Shown one piece after another: positions 1-6,855 of a stretch of DNA of 10,844 nucleotides. Under the pieces are notes generated by a model. It was not told where the DNA came from. It did not search any database and was given only the letters and a program-made list of their open reading frames with translations. Every line of letters starts with the position of its first letter. Within the stretch, counting starts at the first letter, position 1. The stretch covers positions 1-10,844 of the forward strand of contig CAMEQX010000021.1 of the NCBI GenBank assembly GCA_945933905.1. The letters run 5' to 3'. The DNA comes from an uncultured Clostridia bacterium (GTDB taxonomy: Bacteria; Bacillota; Clostridia; Oscillospirales; Ruminococcaceae). Both the position numbers and the translations under genes were made by a program.

Positions 1-32
1 ACCCGTATCAAAAATTGTGTTTGTAGCCACTT

Positions 33-57
33 GAGGACGGTCCTTTGGACCGTCCTC
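33..57. terminator. Perfect 11-bp inverted repeat, likely terminator hairpin
   Basis: GAGGACGGTCC (33-43) and GGACCGTCCTC (47-57) pair perfectly around a TTT loop. The plus-strand exit is pyrimidine-rich (ttctgcgttttt) rather than a clean T-run. It probably terminates a gene lying upstream of the window on the plus strand. No coding frame can be assigned to bases 1-32. Confidence 0.55.
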
Positions 58-65
58 TTCTGCGT

Positions 66-101
66 TTTTGTCGTTTTTGCACAAGCACAAAAACGACAAA
101 A
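66..101. terminator. Perfect 14-bp inverted repeat, possible bidirectional terminator
   Basis: TTTTGTCGTTTTTG (66-79) pairs exactly with CAAAAACGACAAAA (88-101) around the 8-nt loop cacaagca. The arms are A/T rich, so the stem supplies its own T-rich exit on either strand. It lies only 8 nt after the previous hairpin. Bases 102-182 hold no other structure or gene that I can support. Confidence 0.4.
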
Positions 102-182
102 GCCGCGCGTGGCTCTCCTATTTTTAGAGGGCGATTTCCCAAAATCTGTTTTGTCGCGATATCACCGCCTTTAATCGCATAA

Positions 183-217
183 CAAAACCGCTTGTTGAAC
201 CTCTGCAAGCGGTTTTG
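183..217 (-). terminator. 12-bp stem terminator downstream of the 422-residue gene
   Basis: CAAAACCGCTTG (183-194) pairs with CAAGCGGTTTTG (206-217) around an 11-nt loop. Read on the minus strand, the right arm ends in GGTTTTG followed by ttatg, a short T-rich exit. Together with the hairpin at 236-264 it would end transcription of the minus-strand gene that stops at 272. It could also act on the plus strand. Confidence 0.5.
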
Positions 218-235
218 CTGTTCTTGAAATGTAAT

Positions 236-264
236 TCGCCCGAATTAACCTGTCATTCGGGCGA
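236..264. terminator. 10-bp inverted repeat next to the stop of the 422-residue gene
   Basis: TCGCCCGAAT (236-245) pairs with ATTCGGGCGA (255-264) around a 9-nt loop, 7 nt beyond the stop codon of the minus-strand gene. The T-rich run (tgtgtttttattt) is on the plus-strand side, so as a classical terminator it points rightward. On the minus strand the exit is only weakly T-rich. Confidence 0.5.
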
Positions 265-271
265 TGTGTTT

Positions 272-1540
272 TTATTTGCCTTTTCCAAGCGTGTTGGTTT
301 TCTGCGGCTGATTTTTGCTGGGAGGAGGAGTCACCTTGTCAAGATTGCTTTGTCCGAACAAATCCTTGAACGTCATCTTCTCACGGTGAGCGGCAAGAGG
401 TTTATATTCCGATTGAGTTTCCTCAATCCCCGCCTTCATTTCGTCAATCTTTGCCGCCTTCTCCTTGGTGGTTTCTTTACCAACAAGGCTCCTGAAGAAA
501 TCAACAATCACGTCATACCAGTGCGTCTTTTTCTTGTCGCCGATTTCCTTTATACTCGGAGAAAGCAGATACTCCTTCTCGCCCGTAGGATTTGTGGTAA
601 CTTTTTCACCCGAAAGCGCTCTCGCAATCACTTCGCACGTCAGAAGTTTGTTGTTGCCGTTTTCAATCTGCTCCTGTGTGAACATCGGTTTTCCGTCAAC
701 CATAACGTCCTTCACACCGATATTCAGGCGCTCATCGGGATTGATATTCATTTTGTCAGCCACAGAAGTGTTGAACACATCAAGCGCCCAGTCAATCTCT
801 TCATCCGAAAGAGAAGAATTGTTGAAATGCTCAACAAAATCCGTGGGATTTACTTCATTATCCATCGGCTTGTAAAAGACGGGGAACTCCCGAACAACTC
901 TTTCGGGTTGTTTCTCCTCTCCGGCAAGCGCTGCGGAGGAATTCGACACTCCCTCTACAATTTTCTTTACCACGCTGTCATCAGGCTCAGCGAAATAACC
1001 CTGTGACTGCGTGAGCTGAGTCATACCGCTGCTTACCTGAAGCGACTGGTTGATGTTATAAACCCAGCTAAGTCCCTTCTCATACGACTCCGCAGTAAAA
1101 CCGTCCTTAAGCGACTGAACATAATCCTGCGCTTCTCTGGAAACAGGCTTTATGCCGATGGTATCCTCAACCTGCTGTTTAAGCTCGGCTTTGAGGGCTT
1201 CCTTGTCACCCTCAGGAAACTTTCCCTCGTTTGATGGGTTATCAAAATAGCTGTCAATATACTCGCCAAGCTTTTTCGTTACATATATGCTATTCAGAGC
1301 CTTGACGGTGAACATTGTTGCGCGAGCCTTGTTTCTGATGGCGGAATCTTTCTGCTGTTCATCCGCATACACCCCGTTTACTTCAAAAAACGTGTTCAGT
1401 TCCTTGTAGAAAGAGTTTGCCACACGAACTCTCTCGCCGCCGCCAAATGTATTTGCAACCCTCAGCTCTTCGGGCATATTATTCACAACGGAGCTTGACG
1501 CGCCACTAAGAATTTCCTCAAATAACTGCTTTTTTTCCAT
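272..1540 (-). CDS. Hypothetical protein, 422 residues, function unknown
   Basis: I do not recognise this protein. The frame is open for 422 codons from ATG at 1540, which has GGAG 9 nt upstream. An in-frame ATG five codons earlier (1555) overlaps that GGAG, so the inner ATG is preferred. The product is hydrophilic and charged, with no signal peptide or obvious membrane helix, so it is probably cytoplasmic. Its N-terminus (about residues 1-60) holds a Gly-rich patch, TFGGGERVRVANSFYKEL. Near residues 335-350 a more hydrophobic stretch, THWYDVIVDFFRSLVG, precedes a Lys/Glu-rich helical segment. The tail is Pro/Lys/Gln rich (TPPPSKNQPQ...). It stands alone with its own promoter (1581-1608) and terminators. 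Reality of the gene is well supported by length, ribosome site and flanking signals; function is not. Confidence 0.8.
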   Translation of the reverse strand: MEKKQLFEEILSGASSSVVNNMPEELRVANTFGGGERVRVANSFYKELNTFFEVNGVYADEQQKDSAIRNKARATMFTVKALNSIYVTKKLGEYIDSYFDNPSNEGKFPEGDKEALKAELKQQVEDTIGIKPVSREAQDYVQSLKDGFTAESYEKGLSWVYNINQSLQVSSGMTQLTQSQGYFAEPDDSVVKKIVEGVSNSSAALAGEEKQPERVVREFPVFYKPMDNEVNPTDFVEHFNNSSLSDEEIDWALDVFNTSVADKMNINPDERLNIGVKDVMVDGKPMFTQEQIENGNNKLLTCEVIARALSGEKVTTNPTGEKEYLLSPSIKEIGDKKKTHWYDVIVDFFRSLVGKETTKEKAAKIDEMKAGIEETQSEYKPLAAHREKMTFKDLFGQSNLDKVTPPPSKNQPQKTNTLGKGK

Positions 1541-1580
1541 AACAATATACTCCATAACTCAGTATTGCTGCTTTCATCTG

Positions 1581-1608
1581 TTTATACGATACAATTATGT
1601 TATCGTAA
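1581..1608 (-). promoter_or_regulatory. Putative promoter with overlapping palindromic operator
   Basis: On the minus strand, TTACGA (1608-1603) and TATAAA (1586-1581) lie 16 nt apart, about 40 nt before the start at 1540. The palindrome TACGATA-N9-TATCGTA (1585-1607) covers almost the whole promoter, as an operator for a dimeric repressor would. The -35 is a poor match, so the promoter call is moderate. The palindrome itself is exact in both 7-bp arms. Confidence 0.45.
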
Positions 1609-1707
1609 CACGGTGATTTTAAAACAAAGGACGTTCCCGAAAAAACGGCGAAATGCCGCTTGAAGCGCACAAAACCGCACCGGATTTATCACACAATTCA
1701 CGGTAAG

Positions 1708-1738
1708 AAAAAGCCGGACCTTTAAAGCCCGACTTTTT
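1708..1738 (-). terminator. Minus-strand intrinsic terminator after the receiver remnant
   Basis: Read on the minus strand, the sequence from 1738 folds into a stem of about 12 bp (A5, G, then G-U and G-C pairs) around a TTTAAA-type loop and leaves with TTTTTCTT. Two pairs are G-U only on this strand and become mismatches on the plus strand, which indicates a minus-strand terminator. It lies about 25 nt past the stop of the decayed gene. The rest of 1541-1763 shows only this hairpin and the promoter at 1581-1608. Confidence 0.65.
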
Positions 1739-1763
1739 CAAGCAATTTCAATTTCCCGAGAAT

Positions 1764-2289
1764 TTACTTTTTGCCCAAAACGCTATGCAAAACCTCAATG
1801 ATTTCATCAAGATTTATAGGCTTCGAGATAAATCCGTCCATTCCGCAATCCGTCGCAGCTTTTCTGTCCTCGTCGAAGGCGTTTGCGGTCATCGCGATGT
1901 ACTTTGTGGGTTATTCCAAAGCGCCGTCGTTCTTGATAAACTGCGTGAATACAGGTTTAACTCCATCATCTTCCCTCATGAACTCAACGTTTTCATTCTT
2001 AAGCACTGCGCCGAAATAGGAGGCTTTGCTGAGCGCTGTAACCTTGAAAACCTCGTCGTCACTTATTTTCTTTCCGTCCTTCATTACCTCGAGAAGCGTG
2101 TATTTGCCCTCATAATCCGTGGGCAGAGGAATGTTGTACCTCTCGAACAGCGCTCTGTTGACAACAAATAAACGGAAGTGGTTTCCTTGTCCTCGCTCTC
2201 TGTCGAAGAATTACAGCCCGAAAACAGCGCCGCGGTCATCACTCCCGCAATTATTGCGGAAAAATTCGCTTTATAAAGCCTTTTTTCAT
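1764..2289 (-). pseudogene. Collapsed gene remnant: lipoprotein / binding-protein / receiver pieces
   Basis: The remnant starts at ATG 2289 (MKKGFIKRIF). Restoring one T in the T5 run at 2264-2260 joins this to SAIIAGVMTAALFSGCNSS, a lipoprotein signal peptide with a lipobox-like FSGC. After about 35 residues the frame changes again to FVVNRALFERYNIPLPTDYE, typical of extracellular solute-binding proteins. It continues through DGKKISDDEVFKVTA, weakly like a 5'-nucleotidase C-terminal domain, to GALE and an in-frame TAA at 1913-1911. Beyond it, in the same frame, are 48 codons that are clearly the end of a receiver domain: IAMTANAFDEDR, GMDGFISKP, then stop at 1766-1764. The phospho-acceptor Asp half of the receiver and any kinase core are missing. 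I infer successive internal deletions in one or several signalling/binding genes. Remnant status is firm, the original identity is not. Confidence 0.8.
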
Positions 2290-2313
2290 CAAATTCGCGC
2301 CCTGTCAAAACAG

Positions 2314-2342
2314 AATATACCATTTTTCCTTATTAAAATCAA
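2314..2342 (-). promoter_or_regulatory. Promoter of the collapsed gene
   Basis: On the minus strand TTGATT (2342-2337) is followed after exactly 17 nt by TATATT (2319-2314). Transcription would start near 2307, just ahead of ATG 2289. It is a near-consensus housekeeping promoter and appears to have survived the decay of its gene. It is back-to-back with the promoter at 2468-2497. The bases between them are A/T-rich and show nothing else. Confidence 0.6.
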
Positions 2343-2467
2343 TATATTTGTTCATATTTTGTCGAAAAAAGTTTGTTCTATCAACCACAAAAACCCGTTT
2401 TTTCAGCCGTTTTTTTCGCTTTTCAGCAACTTTTTATCAAAACGAGAAAACAAATCGGCTTCGGTTA

Positions 2468-2497
2468 TTGACAAAACACGGTGAAATGTGCTATAAT
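2468..2497 (+). promoter_or_regulatory. Strong promoter of the PAS-GGDEF gene
   Basis: Consensus TTGACA (2468-2473) and consensus TATAAT (2492-2497) are 18 nt apart. An extended -10 TGC directly precedes the TATAAT. A small inverted repeat TAGCA-N7-TGCTA (2505-2521) covers the predicted start of transcription and could be an operator or leader hairpin. This is the best promoter in the window. Confidence 0.8.
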
Positions 2498-2554
2498 ATT
2501 ATAATAGCATTTAGCGTGCTAATGTAAAAAACTATAATTGGGGTGAGGCTTAAA

Positions 2555-4126
2555 ATGTATCAGTGCAGGTTAAACATAATCGTTGTCAGCGGAAATATCA
2601 CGCTTCAGGCGGCGATAAAATCCGCGGCTCTTCCCGAGGACTGCGAAGTAAACATAAGCTCCGTGACGGAATTCACCGAAAAATACGACAAGCGGGATTG
2701 TGCCGTTATTTTCAACGGAGCCGAGGCTTTCAGACAGGGAAGAAAGCTTGTCGGGAAGAAGACGCTTTGCGTTCTGATTATCAACAGCGGCGAGCTCTCC
2801 GAGATAAATCAAATGACGGAAAAGCCCGACGAGCTTTGGACGATTTCCGAAAACAGCGACAACGACAGCTTGCTTGTTTTTTATGCGGAAAAGCTTATCG
2901 CGCAGATGAAGCAGTCGTTTGATTTCCGCTTGCAGACAATTTGCTTTAACACCGCGTTTGACAGTATCCCCGACCTTGTGTGGTTCAAGGATATCAAGGG
3001 CGCTCACCTTATCGTAAACAACGGCTTTTGCGAGGCTGTCGCAAAAACAAAGGAGCAGATTTACAAGCAAGGGCATTACTATATCTGGGATATTCCGAAA
3101 GAGGAATACGAACAGGGCGACTATGTTTGTCTTGAGTCCGAGGAGGTTGTGATAAACGCGCGCGAAACCTGTCTTTTCGACGAGAAGGTCAAGACGAAGA
3201 AGGGTATGCGGCAGTTCAAAACCTACAAATCCCCGCTGATTGACGAGGACGGAACGATTTTCGGAACCTGCGGCATCGCAAACGACGTCACCGCTCAGCA
3301 TAACATCAACTCCGAGCTTGAGGTTATTCTCGACAGTATGCCATTTGCGGTTGTTATCGATGATGAAAAAGAGGACGTTCTTGCGGCAAACCGTCTGTTC
3401 TTCAAGTATTTCCCCGACTACAAGCAAATCGTGGGAACAAGTCTTTCTTCGTGGAAAAACGACGTTTTGCGCGGAAAGCTCGAGGACAGCGAAATCACCC
3501 TCGAAACCGAACAGGGAATTATCACGCTTTCGTGCAGTATCAAGCCGATTTACAGCATTTTCGAGGAAATGATAGGACAGGCGATTATCCTCACGGATAT
3601 CACAAACGAGCGCAAGCGTCTTGAACAGACCGCCTATAACGCAAACACGGATTTCCTCACGGGACTTTCAAACAGAAGACGGCTTTTCGAGTATTTCGAC
3701 AGCATAAAATACACCCCCAACGTCGCCACAATTCTTATAGACCTCGATAATTTCAAGAGTGTAAACGATACATACGGTCATAAGGCGGGCGACGACGCAC
3801 TGATTATGACGGCGGATATTCTGAGAAAAACCTTCCCGATTGACTTTATAGCAAGGCTTGGCGGCGATGAATTTATCATCGTCATCAACGGCGAGCGCTC
3901 TATGGATAATCTCAAGAAGCAGGCTGTCGAGCTGCTTTCCGCTGTAAACAAATCCTTCGCGGAGAAAACCGAATTCGGCACGCTCGGAGCAAGTATCGGC
4001 GCCGCAGCAAGCACGGTTTGCGACGGAAACGCTCACGACCTCGAGGATTTGCTGAAAATGAGCGACAACGCGATGTATCTTGCCAAAAATTCCGGCAAAA
4101 ACAAAATCTGTTTCTATGAAGGATAA
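2555..4126 (+). CDS. PAS-PAS-GGDEF diguanylate cyclase
   Basis: Predicted 523-residue cytoplasmic diguanylate cyclase, making c-di-GMP from two GTP. The start is ATG 2555, with GGTGAGG 6 nt upstream; a GTG at 2543 in frame lies inside that ribosome site and is rejected. Residues 1-115 form an alpha/beta region that may be a degenerate receiver or partner-binding domain. Residues about 124-247 are a PAS domain (FDSIPDLVWFKD...GTCGIANDVTAQ), and 252-352 a second, weaker one. The GGDEF domain follows: TDFLTGLSNRR (365-375), DLDNFK with metal-binding aspartates (396-401), NDTYGH and LGGDEF (435-440). The product-inhibition RxxD site is absent, FPID standing in its place. There are no membrane helices or signal peptide. 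It has its own strong promoter and shares a terminator with the converging kinase. It is the only signalling gene here that reads through intact. Confidence 0.92.
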   Translation: MYQCRLNIIVVSGNITLQAAIKSAALPEDCEVNISSVTEFTEKYDKRDCAVIFNGAEAFRQGRKLVGKKTLCVLIINSGELSEINQMTEKPDELWTISENSDNDSLLVFYAEKLIAQMKQSFDFRLQTICFNTAFDSIPDLVWFKDIKGAHLIVNNGFCEAVAKTKEQIYKQGHYYIWDIPKEEYEQGDYVCLESEEVVINARETCLFDEKVKTKKGMRQFKTYKSPLIDEDGTIFGTCGIANDVTAQHNINSELEVILDSMPFAVVIDDEKEDVLAANRLFFKYFPDYKQIVGTSLSSWKNDVLRGKLEDSEITLETEQGIITLSCSIKPIYSIFEEMIGQAIILTDITNERKRLEQTAYNANTDFLTGLSNRRRLFEYFDSIKYTPNVATILIDLDNFKSVNDTYGHKAGDDALIMTADILRKTFPIDFIARLGGDEFIIVINGERSMDNLKKQAVELLSAVNKSFAEKTEFGTLGASIGAAASTVCDGNAHDLEDLLKMSDNAMYLAKNSGKNKICFYEG

Positions 4127-4129
4127 CAA

Positions 4130-4164
4130 AAAGCGGAGAACGTGAAAATTCTCCGCTTTCTTTT
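4130..4164. terminator. Bidirectional terminator between converging genes
   Basis: AAAGCGGAGAA (4130-4140) pairs perfectly with TTCTCCGCTTT (4149-4159) around an 8-nt loop. CTTTTATTT follows on the plus strand and CTTTTTGTT on the minus strand, so it can end both the GGDEF gene (stop 4126) and the kinase gene (stop 4163). The kinase stop codon touches the plus-strand T-run. Confidence 0.85.
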
Positions 4165-6148
4165 ATTTAAGCACTCTGAAAATCGCGTCGCAAAGCTTTG
4201 ACACGTCAACAGGCTTTGAGATATGCCCGTTCATTCCCGCCGCCAAGGACATACGCTTGTCCTCCTCGAGAGCGTTTGCCGAGAGAGCCAAAATCGGAAT
4301 TTGCGACTTTTTTCCGTCAAGCTGTCGGATAAGATTTGTCGCTTTGTAGCCGTCCATCAACGGCATTTGAATATCCATCAGCACAAGGTCATAATAATCG
4401 TCGGGATTTTTCTCCACCGCCGAAACCGCCTCCGTGCCGTCCGCGACGCGCTCTACGGTAAATCCCACGTCCGATAAAATCATCATCGAGATTTCAGCGT
4501 TGAGCTCGTTGTCCTCCGCAAGCAGAATTCGCTTTCCCTCAATCAGCTTTCGCTCAATCGTGTTTTTGCCCTTTGTCAGCCTGAGAAGCTCGTCTCTTTC
4601 CACAATTCTGTGCGGAATATTAACCGTAACCTTCGTGCCCTTTCCAAGCTCGCTTTCAACAAAAATGCTTCCTCCCATCAGCTCCACAAGCTTCTTTGCA
4701 ACAGGCATTCCAAGCCCCGCTCCCAGCACGCCGGATTTTGAGGTGTTTTGCTCTCTTGAAAAATTCTCGAAGATATGCGGGAGAAATTCGGGGCTTATCC
4801 CTATTCCCGTATCGGAAATAACCGTCCTGAACAGCGCGAAGCCCTCTCTCCCCGAAGGAATTTCTTCAAGCTCCATACTTATGCTGCCGCCGGTTGGAGT
4901 GTATTACAGCGAGTTGCTCAGAATATTCAGAAAAACCACGCGCAGCTTCATACTGTCGCACATAACGTTTGTGTGCTCGACATTAACCGTTCGCGAAAAA
5001 TGAAGATTTCTCTCCTGCATAGCCTTTTCGATAATCGCGTCAAGCATATCGTTAAAGCTCTCGGCGTTTGCGAGAGACTCTTTTATTTTCTCCTTACCGC
5101 TTTCAAGACTGGCAAGCTCGATTGCATTATTGAGCAAAAACATCAAAAACTTGCTTGAGTCCATAAGCTTCGCAAGATACTTTTTGGCGGATACTCTGTC
5201 GTCCCAGTGCGTTTCAATAAGCTCGGCATAGCCGATAACCGCGTTCATCGGAGTGTACAAATCGTGCGACATATTGAAAAGGAAATCGGATTTTGCTCTG
5301 TTTCCGCTCTCGGCGTTTTCAACAACCGTTTTGAGAGCCTGCATTTCCGACGCGTCAACATAGGTCGTGTAGATAATCCTTTTCCCGTGCGGAGAATAGA
5401 TTATTCTCGTTTTTGCGATAACCGTGCGCTCGTTTTCCGTGCCCTTGTTCAAAATGCAGTCATAGTCCACGGAAGCGTCCATAGTCCTGAGACTTTTCAG
5501 TTTTTCCACCGTTATGGGCGACGGGTAATATGTATTCTCCACAATCTCGCGCAAATTGCTTTTCAACTCATCTATGCTGTTCAGCCCGAACATTCTGAGC
5601 GTTTCGGCGTTTGCTGCGATAATCTGATAGCCGGGGTAGGAATAAGCCAAAATACCGCTTGCCTGCGCGTCAAGCATATTCTTGTAGAAAACTTCTCGGT
5701 CAACCTGTTCTCTGTTCTTTTTCTCACCGCTTGACGTGAAAATCGCGTTTTCAACCTCGGTTATTTCTCTGCTGATAACATAAGCGAAAATATGCCCGCT
5801 GTTTTCGTCTTCATAGAGAAAATAGAGATTTCTGTAATAGGAATTTGTTTCGGGATAGAAAACGTTGACTTCATATCTGGTTTCCCCCGAGAGATAAAGA
5901 TTTAGCAAATACTCGCTTGAAACAGACTTTTTCCGTGAATTGTTCAGAAATCTGCACTTTATCTCCTCGCCGAAAAAACGGCTGATAAGGTCGTTAAACA
6001 AGCAAGGCGAGGAAAGTCCTGCTTTTTTTGTATAGTTTATTCCGCTCTTGCCGATGATATCGTTTTCGACAATCCCCGCTGTAACGTCAAATTCAAACGA
6101 ATAGCTCGCGTTACCGGCAAGCGCAGCTAAGATTTTTTCAGCATTCAT
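4163..6148 (-). pseudogene. Hybrid histidine kinase interrupted by one in-frame stop
   Basis: As a single reading frame this encodes 661 residues of a PAS-containing hybrid sensor kinase, cut at codon 415 by TAA (4906-4904). The start is ATG 6148 with AGGAGG upstream; GTG 6157 directly abuts the AGGAGG and is rejected. Residues 1-145 are an unassigned sensory region, and about 150-270 look PAS-like. The HisKA motif SHDLYTPMNAVIGY puts the phospho-acceptor at His295. The ATPase N box reads LNILSNSL-stop-YTPTGG, where Lys is usual, so AAA to TAA is the likely change. Beyond the stop, G1 DTGIGI (446-451), F box and G2 GAGLGM (476-481) are intact. The receiver has ED (545-546), phospho-acceptor Asp592 in LMDIQMP, and SKP. 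An ATG at 4876 could restart the C-terminal 237 residues. No membrane helix is evident. As written, no complete kinase is made unless the stop is read through. Confidence 0.85.
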
Positions 6149-6182
6149 TTTCCGCACCCTCCTTTGTGATATCGTTTACACC

Positions 6183-6211
6183 ATTATACCACAATCGCGC
6201 AAAAATCCCAA
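6183..6211 (-). promoter_or_regulatory. Promoter of the hybrid kinase gene
   Basis: On the minus strand TTGGGA (6211-6206) and consensus TATAAT (6188-6183) are separated by 17 nt, about 35 nt before ATG 6148. The ribosome site AAAGGAGGG follows. The upstream bases to about 6300 are A/T-rich and hold the divergent promoter of the next operon. Confidence 0.7.
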
Positions 6212-6311
6212 TGCTTTTTCCTGTATTTTACAATTTTTCCAACAAAAATGTCAGTTTTTTATCAAGCGCTGTTGATTGTTTGAAATCCACGCGTTTTCTT
6301 TGAAAACATCA

Positions 6312-6340
6312 TTGAAATTCATAGGAAAATGTGATATACT
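6312..6340 (+). promoter_or_regulatory. Promoter of the HEAT-like/PEBP operon
   Basis: TTGAAA (6312-6317) and TATACT (6335-6340) are 17 nt apart, with an extended -10 TGTGA. The short leader carries CGGGA-N5-TCCCG (6347-6361) and the 10-bp palindrome GCAAGCTTGC (6361-6370) just before the ribosome site AAGGAG. The promoter block closely resembles that at 8823-8851. Confidence 0.7.
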
Positions 6341-6387
6341 GAATTTCGGGAACCGCTCCCGCAAGCTTGCTTTTCAAGGAGTTAAAT

Positions 6388-6828
6388 ATGAAAAATATCG
6401 CTGAAAATCTCACGACAAAGGACGACAAGACCGCTTGCGCTTTCGCCGATAAAATCATCTCCGAAAGCCGCGAAAGCGACAAATGGTACGAATTTTTCGA
6501 TGATATCGCAAATTTGCTTGACCACCCGAAATCGCTTGTGAGAAACCGCGCGCTGAATATTCTCGCAGCAAACGCAAAATGGGATACCGAAAACCGCTTC
6601 GAGAGGATTTTTCCCGCGTTTCTTTCCCACATAACCGATGAAAAACCGATTACCGCAAGGCAGTGCATAAAATCGCTCGCGGAAATCGGATTTGCAAAGC
6701 CCGAGCTTATCCCTTTGATTTTGTCAAGCCTTCAAAGCGCGGATTTGTCGAAATACAAGGACAGTATGCGCCCGCTGATTGAAAAAGACATCGCCGAAAC
6801 CACGCGAATTCTTATCGCGAAATCGTGA
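6388..6828 (+). CDS. Small alpha-helical HEAT-repeat-like protein
   Basis: 146-residue soluble protein. The start is ATG 6388 with AAGGAG 7 nt upstream; the TTG at 6367 has no ribosome site and is rejected. The sequence is almost wholly helical with paired amphipathic helices: FFDDIANLLDHPKSLVRNRA then ILAANAKW, and FPAFLSHITDEKPITARQC then IKSLAEIGF with PELIPLILSSL. This is the layout of two to three HEAT/ARM-type repeats, in which the second helix often begins after a Pro and carries a conserved Arg, as in SLVRNRAL and TARQCIKSL. Such short proteins are common in clostridia and are usually annotated only as HEAT-repeat or SufBD-like; a scaffold or binding role is plausible but unproven. 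It is first in an operon, 27 nt ahead of the PEBP gene. Confidence 0.8.
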   Translation: MKNIAENLTTKDDKTACAFADKIISESRESDKWYEFFDDIANLLDHPKSLVRNRALNILAANAKWDTENRFERIFPAFLSHITDEKPITARQCIKSLAEIGFAKPELIPLILSSLQSADLSKYKDSMRPLIEKDIAETTRILIAKS

Positions 6829-6855
6829 AAATTGCATAACAGAAAGGAACGAAAA

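Noticed and set aside
8..208. Minus-strand open frame of 66 codons across the hairpin cluster
   Set aside because: The translation is mostly the reading of the inverted repeats (KRQKRRRGRS) and no ribosome site precedes it.
215..1006. Open plus-strand frame of 263 codons antisense to the 422-residue gene
   Set aside because: It starts inside a terminator hairpin region, has no ribosome site, reads as low-similarity Arg/Leu/Phe-rich protein, and runs opposite a better supported gene.
2245..2259. Palindrome CCGCAAT-T-ATTGCGG within the signal peptide of the collapsed gene
   Set aside because: It lies in coding-derived sequence well inside the gene and is short; chance is the simplest explanation.
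2570..3427. Minus-strand open frame of 285 codons opposite the PAS-GGDEF gene
   Set aside because: It is a shadow of the coding strand, which carries recognisable PAS and GGDEF motifs; no promoter or ribosome site was seen for it.
1911..4906. Use of TAA as a sense codon, suggested by two in-frame TAA codons (1911-1913 and 4904-4906)
   Set aside because: TAA ends the unknown gene, the PAS-GGDEF gene, the PEBP gene and others, each directly followed by a terminator, so it is a normal stop here.
6347..6370. Stacked small palindromes in the HEAT/PEBP leader as a riboswitch
   Set aside because: The stems are only 5 bp each and the leader is about 40 nt, too short for a ligand-binding aptamer; no known riboswitch core was seen.
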